NCBI GenBank assembly: GCA_029820995.1
Contig: JALGUG010000018.1
Coordinates: 1-38,058, forward strand
Length of the DNA stretch: 38,058 nucleotides
Source of the DNA: Candidatus Zipacnadia bacterium
GTDB taxonomy: Bacteria; Armatimonadota; Zipacnadia; JALGUG01
Reading direction: 5' to 3'
Numbering within the stretch: position 1 is the stretch's first letter; the number at the start of each line of letters is the position of its first letter. The notes beneath the pieces are model-generated. The model ran no database searches and was not told the origin of the DNA. It saw only the letters and a program-made list of their open reading frames with translations. Shown here one piece after another: positions 25,455 through 35,500 of this stretch. The translations under genes and the position numbers were made by a program.

Positions 25455-28061
25455 ATGAAACGTCCGTCCCTGTTCGTCCTGCTGGTCGGCTTGATTGCGG
25501 TCTCAGTACCCCTGGGCGCCCAGCAAGCGGTTCGAGAGGTTCTGCCCAATGGGTTTACGGTGATCGTGAAGGAGAACCATGCGGCGCCCGTGGTCGCGGT
25601 GCGGATCTACTGCAAGACGGGAAGCGCGTACGAGGGCCGGTACCTTGGCGCCGGGGTGGCGCACTTCCTGGAACACACCCTGGGCAAGGGAACTCCGACC
25701 CGCACGGCGGAACAGATCAATCGCCTCATCGAGGAAATCGGGAACGACGCCAATGCCTACACTTCCACGGACCACACCTGCTACTACATCAATGCCGGTG
25801 CCGAGTACTTCGACATCGCGGCGGAGCTGCTGGCCGATTACGTTCTGCACCCGAAGTTCGAGAAGAAGGTGTGGGAACAGCAGCGGGACATCATCCTGCG
25901 CGAGATGGCGATGGGCGAAGACGATCCGAGCCGGCGGATCTACTATCTGTTCCAGGAGACCGCCTTCCAGATCCATCCCAGCCGCTATCGAGTCATCGGA
26001 TACCCCGAGCGCTTCAAGAGTATCACCTACGAGGACCTGCTGGCCTTTCACCGCCAGTGGTACGTCCCCGACAACATGGTTGCCGTCGTCGTGGGCGATG
26101 TGGACACCGCGCACGCACTGAAGAAGCTGCGAGAGGTGCTGAGTGCCGCTCCACGCCGCGGGACGCCCGGGTTTGAGCTGCCGGTGGAACCGCGTCAACT
26201 GGCACCGCGTCGGCGCATCATATCGGCGGACCTGAAGAAGGCCTATCTGATGCTCGGCTACCACACCGTGAGCATTGCGCACCCGGACCTATACCCCCTC
26301 GACGTGCTGGCGTGCATCTTGGGTCGAGGTCGGAGCTCCCGTCTGGTGCGGATTCTCAAGGAACAGCGCAAGCTGGTCGATTCGATCTCTTGCTACTCGT
26401 TCACGCCCCGCTATGACGCCGGGACCTTCGTCGTTTCGGCAGTCTTGGATGCCGACCAGCTTCAGGCCGCCGAAGAGGCCATCCGCGAACAACTCGACCT
26501 GGTGCGCACCAAACACGTCACGAAGCGCGAACTGGCTCAGGCCAAGGCCCAGGTGGCGGCGGCGCGGATCTTCGAGGATGAAGAGGCCGAGAACCAGGCC
26601 GATTCGCTGGGGGTTTCGGAGGTAATGACGGGCGACATGAACTTCGACGACCGCTACGTCGAGAACATCCGCCTGGTCAAAGCTGCGGACATCCAGCGCG
26701 TCGCGCGGGAGTACTTCCATCCCGAGAACTACACGCTGGTGGCCCTCACACCCAAGACGGAGCAGCGCCGAATCGCCGCGCACAGGGCGCAGCCGGGCGG
26801 CATTGCCCTGCGTCGGCTGCCGCACGGGATCCGACTGCTGGTCCAGGAGAGCAGCGCGGTCCCGCTGGTCAGCTTGCTGGCGGTGTTCGAGGGCGGGTTG
26901 CGCTATGAGACGCCGGAGGACAACGGCATTAGCAGCTTCATGAGCGCGATGCTCATCCGGGGCACGCAGCGGCGCACGCGGGAGCAGATTGCTCGGGCTC
27001 TCGACTCGGTCGGCGGCCGGATTAGTCCGTGGTCGGGGCGAGACTCGCTGGGACTGACCGTACAGGTGCTGAAGGAGGACTTCGAGCGGGGCCTGGACGT
27101 GCTGGCGGACGTCATTCAGAACTCGACCTTCCCCCCCGAGGAAGTCGAGAACCGCCGGCGGCTACAGTTGGCTGCGATTGCTCGCGAGCAGGACGAAGCC
27201 TTCCCCGCGACGTTTCGCTTGTTCCTCCAGACATTGTTTCCGCAGCATCCCTACGGCTGGCGCACGGTGGGCACGCCCGAGGCGGTGCAAAGCCTCACGC
27301 GCGACCAGCTCTTGGCGCACTACCGGCGCATCTGTCGCCCGGATAACCTAATCCTCTGCGTGTTCGGCGACATCTCCGCCGACGAAGCCGAGGCCGCTGT
27401 GACCAGGGCCTTCGCTCGCTTCGTCGCCGAGGGCGAACGCCGGACTCCCCGGGTCGCTCCCGAGGCGCCCATCACCAAGGTCCGCGAGCTGACCAAGCAG
27501 CGCGACCAGGAGCAAGCTATCCTGGTCTTCGGCTGGCACGGTCTGAGCGCCGCCAGCGCTGATCGGTACGCTCTCGACGTGCTCGACGCCGCGTTCTCCG
27601 GCCCGAGTCTCCCCGGCGGCCGACTTCACGAGACACTGCGGGGCAAGGGTCTGGTGTACGCCACCCACTTGGTGACCGCCGACCTAACGGACCCGGGCTA
27701 CATTATGCTCTACGCGGCTTGTGCGCCGGAGAAGTTGGACGAGACCGAAAAGACGATCAAGAGGCTGGTCCAGGGCATCATTCAGGCGCCAATGAGCGAA
27801 GAGGAGATCAAGCGGGGCAAGTCCATGTGCATCTCGAACCAGCAGTTGAGCCTGCAAACGAACGCTGCACGCGCCACCACGGCCGCGCTTGACGAGCTTC
27901 GAGAGCTTGGCTATGATAACTACACGAAGTACGCGGCAGCCGTCAAGCAAGTGACCGCCGCTGACGTGCAGCGAGTGGCAGCTAAATATATGGACCTGAA
28001 CAAGTGTGTGATTGTGCGCACGGTGCCCCGTAGGAAGGAAGCAGAGCCTCCGGCAGAGTGA
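25455..28061 (+). CDS. M16 family zinc metallopeptidase, double-length, secreted
   Basis: The ATG at 25455 (ribosome binding site GGGAG about 9 nt upstream) gives 868 residues with a signal peptide (MKRPSLFVLLVGLIAVSVPLG, cleaved near Ala-Gln). The first half holds the inverted zinc motif HFLEH at 70-74 and the third ligand Glu150 in ILREMAMGEDDP. The second half (from about residue 430) repeats the fold but lacks HxxEH (VFEGGLRYETPEDNGISSFM), as in two-copy M16 proteins where the second unit only completes the chamber. Such peptidases degrade peptides in the periplasm. The sequence SYNKW-like substrate loops cannot be judged here. The stop is followed by the hxlB ATG after 1 nt, so the two are co-transcribed. 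Confidence 0.9.
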   Translation: MKRPSLFVLLVGLIAVSVPLGAQQAVREVLPNGFTVIVKENHAAPVVAVRIYCKTGSAYEGRYLGAGVAHFLEHTLGKGTPTRTAEQINRLIEEIGNDANAYTSTDHTCYYINAGAEYFDIAAELLADYVLHPKFEKKVWEQQRDIILREMAMGEDDPSRRIYYLFQETAFQIHPSRYRVIGYPERFKSITYEDLLAFHRQWYVPDNMVAVVVGDVDTAHALKKLREVLSAAPRRGTPGFELPVEPRQLAPRRRIISADLKKAYLMLGYHTVSIAHPDLYPLDVLACILGRGRSSRLVRILKEQRKLVDSISCYSFTPRYDAGTFVVSAVLDADQLQAAEEAIREQLDLVRTKHVTKRELAQAKAQVAAARIFEDEEAENQADSLGVSEVMTGDMNFDDRYVENIRLVKAADIQRVAREYFHPENYTLVALTPKTEQRRIAAHRAQPGGIALRRLPHGIRLLVQESSAVPLVSLLAVFEGGLRYETPEDNGISSFMSAMLIRGTQRRTREQIARALDSVGGRISPWSGRDSLGLTVQVLKEDFERGLDVLADVIQNSTFPPEEVENRRRLQLAAIAREQDEAFPATFRLFLQTLFPQHPYGWRTVGTPEAVQSLTRDQLLAHYRRICRPDNLILCVFGDISADEAEAAVTRAFARFVAEGERRTPRVAPEAPITKVRELTKQRDQEQAILVFGWHGLSAASADRYALDVLDAAFSGPSLPGGRLHETLRGKGLVYATHLVTADLTDPGYIMLYAACAPEKLDETEKTIKRLVQGIIQAPMSEEEIKRGKSMCISNQQLSLQTNAARATTAALDELRELGYDNYTKYAAAVKQVTAADVQRVAAKYMDLNKCVIVRTVPRRKEAEPPAE

Positions 28062-28062
28062 C

Positions 28063-28641
28063 ATGGCTGCAGTGTGGGGTGGACGGGAACAGGACGTCAC
28101 CGCGCTCGGTGCCCAGATTGTCGCGGAGATCGGTGCGGCGGTGGCCCGTACCGACAGTACCGAATGCGTCGAGCTGTTGGACGCCATTCTGGCTGCCCGA
28201 CGAGTGTTCGTGTGCGGTGCGGGGCGCAGTGGCTTGATGGCACAGGCCTTTGCCATGCGGCTGGTGCATCTGGGTCTGGCAGCACACGTGGTGGGGGAGG
28301 TAACGACTCCGGCCATCGAGGCAGGCGATCTGCTCATTGCGGCCACCGGTTCCGGCGAAACCCGGACCACGCTGGCCATGGTGCAGGCGGCCAAGGAGCG
28401 GGGCGCTCGAACGGTGACCGTCACGGCCCATCCCGACACAAGCGTCGGCCGCGCCTCCGACCTGGTCGTGCAACTGCATGGCCCGGTCACCGGGCCGCGG
28501 GGGCCGGACTCGGTTCAGCCGGCGGGGTCGCTGTTTGAGCAGTCGTTGCTCGTTTTCTTCGACGCCTGCGTGCTGGCTCTCATGAAGCGGCTGGGCACCA
28601 CGGAGCAGGATATGCGGGCCAGGCACACTAAGCTGGAGTGA
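28063..28641 (+). CDS. hxlB: 6-phospho-3-hexuloisomerase (SIS domain)
   Basis: The product has 192 residues. The ATG at 28063 lies just after the M16 stop. It is a single SIS sugar isomerase domain with HxlB-type motifs: VFVCGAGRSGLMAQAFAMRL, VVGEVTTPAIEAGDLLIAATGSGETRTT, and a C-terminal GSLFEQSLLVFFDACVLALM. The isomerase converts 3-hexulose 6-phosphate to fructose 6-phosphate in the ribulose monophosphate pathway of formaldehyde fixation or pentose formation. The partner synthase hxlA is not in the window, so the physiological role here is open. An intrinsic terminator follows after 8 nt. Confidence 0.85.
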   Translation: MAAVWGGREQDVTALGAQIVAEIGAAVARTDSTECVELLDAILAARRVFVCGAGRSGLMAQAFAMRLVHLGLAAHVVGEVTTPAIEAGDLLIAATGSGETRTTLAMVQAAKERGARTVTVTAHPDTSVGRASDLVVQLHGPVTGPRGPDSVQPAGSLFEQSLLVFFDACVLALMKRLGTTEQDMRARHTKLE

Positions 28642-28649
28642 GTTGACCG

Positions 28650-28674
28650 GGCCGGGCTTCGCCCGGCCTTTCTT
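28650..28674 (+). terminator. Strong intrinsic terminator after hxlB
   Basis: GGCCGGGC (28650-28657), loop TTC, GCCCGGCC (28661-28668), then TTTCTT. This is an 8-bp all-GC stem with a T-rich tail, the classical rho-independent form for plus-strand transcription. It ends 36 nt before the rel start codon. Confidence 0.85.
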
Positions 28675-28710
28675 GTGGCGGCCGGTGACCCGGTCACGAG
28701 GTGGATGGCG

Positions 28711-30900
28711 ATGTCGAAACCCGCGGACAAGCCGCAGACTGCGGCCCAGGGCCTGGAGCGAGTTCTAGCGCGGCTCAAGTCGTACTGGCCGCACGTGGAT
28801 ACCAGAATGGTGCAGGCGGCGTACGAGTTTGCTGAGCAAGCGCACGCGGGCCAGAAACGCCTCAGCGGCGAACCGTTCATCACGCATCCGGTGGCCGTTG
28901 CCGAGATCCTCACCGAGATTGAGACGGACCCCGCTTCGATTTCGGCCGGGCTGCTCCACGACGTGATCGAGGACTGTGACGTGTCGCCGGCGGACTTGGC
29001 CGAGAGGTTCGGGCGGACCATTGCCCTGTTGGTGGACGGAGTAACTAAGCTGACGCGACTGGACTGGACCGGCAAGCAGCAGAAGCAAGCAGACAACCTG
29101 CGCAAGATGTTCCTGGCCATGGCCAAGGACATCCGGGTCGTGGTCATCAAGCTGGCGGACCGACTGCACAATATGCGGACCCTCGATGCGTTGCCGGAAG
29201 CCAAGCGGCGCGAGACGGCCCAAGAGACGATCCAGATCCTGGCCCCTCTGGCTCACCGCCTGGGCATCTGGCACGTGAAGTGGGAGCTGGAAGACCTGGC
29301 GCTGCGCCATTTGGAGCCCAAGGCGTACGAAGAGATCGCCCGCAGGGTCAGCGCCTCCCGCGCAGAGCGCGAGGCGCTCATCGAGGCCGCTCGCAAGGAG
29401 TTGAGCGAGCGCCTCCGGGCCGCGGGGCTGGAGGCTGAGGTCCATGGCCGGGCCAAGCACTTCTATAGCATCCATCAGAAGATGCGCACCCAGCATATCG
29501 AGTTCGACCAGGTCGCCGACCTCAACGCGCTGCGGGTGCTCACCCACTCGATCCCCGATTGCTACGCCGCCCTCGGCGTGGTCCACAGTCTGTGGATGCC
29601 GATCCGGAACATGTTCTCGGATTTCATCTCCAAGCCCAAGACCAACCAGTACCAGTCGCTGCACACGAAGGTGATGACGGCCGACCATCAGATCATCGAG
29701 GTGCAGATTCGCACCCACGAGATGCACCGTTTGGCCGAATACGGGGTCGCGGCGCATTGGCGCTACAAGGAGGGCGGCGGGAACCAAGAACTGGCGGTCT
29801 TCGACAAGAAGGTCTCCTGGCTCCGCCAGCTCCTGGAGATCGAGACCGAGACCCGGGACGAGCACGAGTTCCTCGAGAGCCTGGAGATTGACCTGTTCAA
29901 GGACCAGGTGTTCGTATTCACGCCCGAGAACGATGTCATTGACCTGCCCCGCGGCGCCACGCCCATTGATTTCGCCTATCGTATCCACACTGAGATTGGC
30001 GACCACTGCGTGGGGGCGCGCGTGAATGGGGATCGCGTAGGGCTGGACTACCAGTTCGAGAGCGGGGACATCTGCGAGATCATCACCTCCACGGCCGGTC
30101 GGCCCAATCGGGATTGGCTGTCCCTCGCCCGCTCCTCTCATGCGCGGCAGAAAATCCGGCGATTTCTGCGGCGCCAAACGCGCGCGGAGAACATCCAGCG
30201 CGGCCGCGAGAGTCTGGAGCAGGAACTCAAACGGCTGGGGACGGCGCGCCGTGAACGGGTGAACCTCAGCCAACTGGGGGACCTGGCCCGCAAATCAAAC
30301 CTCCAGACGGAGGAAGACCTCTACGCCGCCATCGGTTTCGGCGATCTGGAGCCCGAAACGGTAATCGCTCGTCTAACCAGTGAGTACCATCGTCCGGCAA
30401 CCTTGAGCGAGGAGGCGCAACTCCTGCTGCCGCAGCAAGCCCTGGAGAAGGTCTCCGAGCCCCAGGTGGCACCGGTCGGCGGTCCTGACTTCCAGTCGCG
30501 GCTCTCGAAATGCTGTCACCCCTTGCCCGGCGACGAGATCGTCGGGTACATCACACGAGGGCGAGGACTGACGATCCATCGGGCCGACTGCAAGAACGTC
30601 CTGTATCACATCCGTCGCGAGCCGGAGCGCGCCCTGGACCTCACCTGGCCCGAGATCGGCGACACTACGTTTCGGGTGCAAGTCGAGGTCACGGCTCTGG
30701 ACCGCGTGGGGCTGCTGTCCCACATCACGGCCATTGTGGCCGAAAGCGGGATCAACATCGCCGCGGCGGATGTTCAAACCGATCAGCCCGGGGTCGCCGT
30801 TCTACGTATGTCCTTGGACATTGACAGCCGCCAGACCCTCGACCGCATTGTTCAACGGCTGCGCGGCCTGCTGGATGTCCTGCGGGTGCGCAAGATCTGA
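28711..30900 (+). CDS. rel: Bifunctional (p)ppGpp synthetase/hydrolase
   Basis: The ATG at 28711 is preferred because GAGGTGG ends 6 nt before it. GTG 28675 and ATG 28705 are alternatives. The product has 729 residues. The HD hydrolase domain is intact (AGLLHDVIED, His83-Asp84, and KLADRLHNMRTL). The synthetase domain follows (HGRAKHFYSIHQKM, DLNALRVL, KPKTNQYQSLHTKV, EVQIRTHEMHRLAEYGVAAHW), then TGS (about 385-445, VFVFTPENDVIDLPRGATPIDFA), a conserved Cys/His stretch (LSKCCHPLPGDEIVGYITRGRG) and a C-terminal ACT domain (about 655-729). Such proteins make and destroy the stringent-response alarmone in response to uncharged tRNA on ribosomes. Confidence 0.95.
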   Translation: MSKPADKPQTAAQGLERVLARLKSYWPHVDTRMVQAAYEFAEQAHAGQKRLSGEPFITHPVAVAEILTEIETDPASISAGLLHDVIEDCDVSPADLAERFGRTIALLVDGVTKLTRLDWTGKQQKQADNLRKMFLAMAKDIRVVVIKLADRLHNMRTLDALPEAKRRETAQETIQILAPLAHRLGIWHVKWELEDLALRHLEPKAYEEIARRVSASRAEREALIEAARKELSERLRAAGLEAEVHGRAKHFYSIHQKMRTQHIEFDQVADLNALRVLTHSIPDCYAALGVVHSLWMPIRNMFSDFISKPKTNQYQSLHTKVMTADHQIIEVQIRTHEMHRLAEYGVAAHWRYKEGGGNQELAVFDKKVSWLRQLLEIETETRDEHEFLESLEIDLFKDQVFVFTPENDVIDLPRGATPIDFAYRIHTEIGDHCVGARVNGDRVGLDYQFESGDICEIITSTAGRPNRDWLSLARSSHARQKIRRFLRRQTRAENIQRGRESLEQELKRLGTARRERVNLSQLGDLARKSNLQTEEDLYAAIGFGDLEPETVIARLTSEYHRPATLSEEAQLLLPQQALEKVSEPQVAPVGGPDFQSRLSKCCHPLPGDEIVGYITRGRGLTIHRADCKNVLYHIRREPERALDLTWPEIGDTTFRVQVEVTALDRVGLLSHITAIVAESGINIAAADVQTDQPGVAVLRMSLDIDSRQTLDRIVQRLRGLLDVLRVRKI

Positions 30901-30980
30901 GCCGTGGCCCGGCCTCACGGAACTGCTCCCACCGGCGGCGCGTTTCTAGACAGTACCCTATCTCGCGTGTGTCATCCACC

Positions 30981-32240
30981 ATGAAGCTCCGTTCCGGTTT
31001 AGCTCTGCTTGGTGTGTGCGCGTCCGCGGCGCTGGCCCAGCACCTCTTGGTGCCCATGGACCAGGCGCAGACCGACCATCTGCGCGCCTATGGGCTGACG
31101 TACTGGTGTCTGGAGGCGCCGCGTGTGTACACGGCTGAGTGGCTGCTCAACTATCGCTGCGGCAGCTTTCTGCTGCCGGACCGGCCCGACGTTCGCCTGC
31201 GCGCCAAGGCCCTTGGGGTGCGCGTGCAGCCCGTATCGCAGGCCGAGGTGCAGCAGATTTACGCCACGATCGTCCAGGAGAACATGGAGCGCATCGTGCT
31301 GGAGAAGGCGCCCCGGGTCGCCGTGTACGTGCCCCCGGACAAGGAGCCGTGGGACGACGCCGTCACCCTGGCGCTCACCTATGCCGATATCAAGTACGAC
31401 AAGGTGTGGGACCTGGACGTGCTGGCCGGGAAGCTCAAGCTTTACGACTGGCTCCACCTGCACCACGAGGACTTCACCGGCCAGTATGGGCGCTTCTGGG
31501 CGGCCTTTGGCCATCAGCCCTGGTATCAGCGCCAGGTCGCCACGGCCCAGAAGACCGCCCGGCAGGCGGGCTTCCCCAGCGTCCAGGCGCTTAAGTGCGC
31601 CGTGGCCCGGGGCATCCGCCGGTTCGTGGAGCAAGGCGGCTTCCTGTTCGCGATGTGCGCCGCCTGTGATACGCTCGACATCGCGCTGGCCGCCGCGGGC
31701 GTGGACATCGTGCCGCCGGAGATTGACGGGACGCCCTTGGACCCCGACGCCGACGCCAAGCTGGACTTCACCCAGACCTTCGCCTTCAAGAACTTCCACC
31801 TAGAGAAGAACCCGCGTACCGTGGAGTTCTCCGACATTGACGTCTCACCCAAGCGCGGGCAGATAATCTCGCAGGGGGACACCTTCGATCTGTTCGAGTT
31901 CTCCGCGAAACAGGACCCGATCGTCAGCATGCTGACCCAGTGCCACACCGGCCGGATCCAGGACTTCCTCGGGTTGACGACGGCCTTCAACCGGGCGACG
32001 CTCAAGGACAGCGTGATCGTCATGGGCTACGCGAAGGATAAGGACTGGGTCAAGTACATCCACGGCGACTGCGGAGACGGCACCTTCACCTTCCTCGGTG
32101 GCCACGATCCCGAGGACTATGCACACGTCGTGGGCGAGGCTCCCACCGATCTGTCCTTCCACAAGCACTCGCCCGGCTACCGCCTGATCCTCAACAACAT
32201 CCTCTTCCCCGCCGCTCGAGTCCGAGAGCGCAAAACTTAG
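30981..32240 (+). CDS. Conserved secreted protein, family often labelled asparagine synthetase B
   Basis: I chose the ATG at 30981 because it gives a clean signal peptide (MKLRSGLALLGVCASAALAQ). There is no strong ribosome binding site, and GTG 30969 is an alternative. The product has 419 residues. The pattern (VPMDQAQTDHLRAYGLTYW, WLLNYRCGSFLLPD, KEPWDDAVTLALTYADI, YDWLHLHHEDFTGQYG, FGGH-like FLGGHDPEDYAHV, and the ending ILNNILFP) matches a family common in Bacteroidetes and Gemmatimonadetes and usually annotated asparagine synthetase B. I see neither the N-terminal Cys glutaminase nor the ATP-pyrophosphatase SGGxDS motif of real AsnB. The layout is closer to a class I glutamine-amidotransferase-like fold (GGFLFAMCAACDTLD, GHD near the end). 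It is probably extracytoplasmic. The function is unknown. Confidence 0.75.
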   Translation: MKLRSGLALLGVCASAALAQHLLVPMDQAQTDHLRAYGLTYWCLEAPRVYTAEWLLNYRCGSFLLPDRPDVRLRAKALGVRVQPVSQAEVQQIYATIVQENMERIVLEKAPRVAVYVPPDKEPWDDAVTLALTYADIKYDKVWDLDVLAGKLKLYDWLHLHHEDFTGQYGRFWAAFGHQPWYQRQVATAQKTARQAGFPSVQALKCAVARGIRRFVEQGGFLFAMCAACDTLDIALAAAGVDIVPPEIDGTPLDPDADAKLDFTQTFAFKNFHLEKNPRTVEFSDIDVSPKRGQIISQGDTFDLFEFSAKQDPIVSMLTQCHTGRIQDFLGLTTAFNRATLKDSVIVMGYAKDKDWVKYIHGDCGDGTFTFLGGHDPEDYAHVVGEAPTDLSFHKHSPGYRLILNNILFPAARVRERKT

Positions 32241-32563
32241 CGCTCGCTGAGCAGCCTACAACGATGGTGCGCGTCCGCGACCGCCCTTCGGCGTTATCGT
32301 TTGTGGGACCCGGATTCTGCATTGCGGGTGGGGGATGCAGTGCCGACTCCAGCTCCTTCCAGCGCCCGACGCGCCACGCCTACCACATGGAGCCGACTCT
32401 CGCGTTTGGTGAGCCCAGTGCCGCAGGGCCGGCCCAGAAAGACCTCGCGCAGGCGAGGGGTCTCAAGCGCTGGAGGGCCGGGAGGTCGAATCAAGCGGAG
32501 GGCGAAGGCCGCCGGAGGCCCGGCGGATGGGAAGGGGCTTTCGCCCGAAGAAAGAGGATCGCG
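32241..32563 (+). other. Intergenic gap without recognised gene
   Basis: These 323 bp separate the two flanking genes. The frame of the downstream gene is open back to 32264, but the encoded Arg/Gly/Ser-rich peptide does not look like protein, and a good ribosome binding site marks the start at 32564. A short GCTC-GCT-GAGC inverted repeat lies just after the upstream stop. No promoter hexamers stand out. Confidence 0.5.
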
Positions 32564-35500
32564 ATGAGCGTGAACTTCTGGCAAGACGAGCTGCGGCTGA
32601 AAACATACCTGCTGGGGCCTGAGGATCCGCTTCCGCCGTGGCACAGGACGGGACGCAGCCGAGTCTATCCCTACCCAATGCAGGACGACCTGACCGACGA
32701 GGTGCGCGTCATTGCCTATAAGGCTCTGCACCTGGAGAACGAATACCTGCACGCCATTGTGCTACCCGAATTGGGCGGACACCTGTACTCGCTGTACGAC
32801 AAGGTCGCCGGGCGGGAGGTCTTCTATCGCAACAACGTGGTCAAGTACGGTCTGGTCGCGCGTCGGGGGGCCTGGATTTCGGGAGGGATCGAGTTCAACT
32901 TCCCGCAGGGGCACACCTGCGTCACGGTTTCGCCTGTTCCGCATGTGATCAGCGAAGACCCGAAGACCGGAGCAGCCGGCATCACCATCGGCTACACGGA
33001 CCGGGTCAGCCGCATGCGGTGCAGCGTGCGGCTCTCGCTCGCGCCGGGCGAGGCCAGGTTGCGCCAAGACGTAATGCTGTGCAACCCGCGGCCCGTGCGG
33101 CAGCGACACTACTTCTGGACGAACTCGGCTGTGCCTGCGCGGGAGGATCTGCATCTGGTCTATCCGGCCACCAAGTGCCGCACAGCGGCCGGCGAGCATC
33201 CGTACCCGATTCACGACGGTCGGGACTTGAGCTGGTACCGAAACCACGAGCGACCCAACGACATCTTCGCCCTCGATGTCACTGAAGACTTCTTCGGCTG
33301 CTACTATGAGGAACTAGATGCCGGGTTGGTGCACTGGTCCGATCATCACCTCGATCGCGGGAAGAAGTTCTTCACGTGGGGCACCGCGGACGAGGGGATG
33401 ATCTGGGTTGATCTGCTGACCGACGCCGACGGCCAGTATGTGGAACTGCAGAGCGGGCGGTTCGTGGACCAGAGCACGTTCGAGTTTCTGTCGCCGTACC
33501 AGGCGGTGAGCTGGACCGAATACTGGTGGCCGGTGCGTGGCATGGGGGGCTTCGTCTGGGCGAACGAGCAAGCGGCCCTCAATCTGCGTCCGGAGGGCGA
33601 GGCAACACGCGTCGGCGCCATGGTGAACCATCGCGGCGGTCGAGGGAAGCTGGTGCTGGAGATTGGCGGCCGGCCGGTCTGGAGCAAGTCGTGCGAGGTG
33701 AGGCCCGGTCAGCCCCTTTCAGAGGCCGTGCCGGCGCCGCCGAGGGAGGGTTCACAGGAGATCATCAGCCTGGCCCTGAGGGTCGGGCGCCGGGAGGTGA
33801 TCCGCTACGAGCACCCTCCGCGGTATCTGAGGGAGCCTGCCATAGAGCTGCCCAAGGAAACCTTGCGCACTCCCGATGACCCGGCGGTCACTGCAGAGGA
33901 GCTGTGCCAACACGCCGTCCGTCAGGAGAAGTGGTGCGAGGTGGAGGGAGCCCGGAGCTTATACGACCGGGCCCTGAAGAAAGACGCGGGCTGCGGTCCG
34001 GCACACCTGGGGCTGGGCCGGCTGGACTACGGGGCGGGGCTGTTCGAAGACAGTTGCCGCCATCTGCGAGAAGCCGTTGCCCGAAACGCGGAGAGCGACG
34101 AGGGCTGGTACTACCTGGCGATCGCCCATCTGGCTCAAGCCGAGGAGAACACGGCGAGAGACATCCTGTGGCGGTTGATGGGCCGCACAGCTTGTCGCAC
34201 TGAGGCGGCTGTTACGCTGGCCAAACTGGCGATCCGTGATCGGGACTCCGCCCGGGCAGTGCAACTCCTGGCTCATGCGGCGGACAGTCCAACGACGCGC
34301 TTTCTGGCAACCGTGGCACGGCGGCTCGGGGGCCGCGGCGGCGTCAGGCACGGGCGTCCCGTTGGAGCGGAGGATCCTCTGGCGGTTGACCTGGCCGCGG
34401 AGCGCTGGTTCGCCGCCACGGTGCGCGAGGACCAGGTAGCGGCCGGTGAGGCCCTGGAGAAGCTGAAAAAGGCGACTAACGGCGACCCAGAGGCATGGCT
34501 GGAGGTGGCCCTGGAGTATCAGGACCTGGGCATGACGGAGGAGGCCGTCGAGCTGTTGCGCGTTGCTGTGGAGAGCCCGGAGGTGGCCAAGAGGTCGCCG
34601 ATGCCCTATTACTACCTGGCGGCCTTCGCGGATGAGCCCGAAACGGCACGGGACCTCAAAGTGGCGGCCGAGGCTGATCCGGAGTACTGCTTCCCCTCGC
34701 GGGTGGAGGAGCTGGCGATCCTGGGGGAAGCGATCCGGCGGAATCCGTCGGACTGGAAGGCGCGGCTATACCTCGGGGATCTTCTGGCCTCGCTCGGGCG
34801 ACGAGAAGAGGCGTTGGCATCCTGGGAGGCAGCGGCCAGCCGCGGCGAAGGCAATGCAGTGCTGTGGCGTAACGTCGCGCTGGCCCGCTTACTGTGGAAG
34901 GATGACCCGCGAGCCCCGCTGGAGTGGTATGACCGGGCCATCAAGCGGCGGCCGGGGGAGTATCGGCTTTACCTGGAACGCGAACGGGCCCTGCTGGCGC
35001 ACGGCGCGAACCCGGAGGAGCGGCTTGCGGCGTTCGCGACGGCACCCCCCGAGGTGTTGAGTCGCTGGGAGGTGGCCGCACGGCGGATCGAGTGCCTGGT
35101 ACAGCTCAAGCGTTGGGACCAGGCCATCGAGGTCATGCAGACGCACAAGTTTCGGCCCTGGGAGGGCGCGCGTCAGATGCACATGCTGTGGACGACGGCT
35201 TTGCTGGGCCGTGCCGCGCAGCGGCGGCAGGCGGGCGACCCGAGGGGGGCGATCGAGGATTACGAGCAGGCCCTGACTTATCCACGGAACCTGGGCGTGG
35301 GCCGGGCGGCCCACGCGGCGGAGGCGAAGGTCCACTGGCTGCTGGCCGAGGCGGCAGAGGAAGCCGGCGATGGCGGCAAGCGAGAGCAGCACCTGCGCGC
35401 CGCCGCCGAGGAGAAACATGCCCAGCTTGGCGAGGCCGACCTGTACACGGCTCGGGCACTGCGAGCCCTGGGGCGAGAGCAGGAGGCCGAGGAGCTAGTG

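Noticed and set aside
28765..30273. 502-codon open frame opposite rel
   Set aside because: rel is unmistakable on the plus strand, so this is an antisense shadow.
32264..32563. Upstream extension of the DUF5107 gene
   Set aside because: The translation is low-complexity and Arg/Gly-rich, and a proper ribosome binding site precedes ATG 32564.
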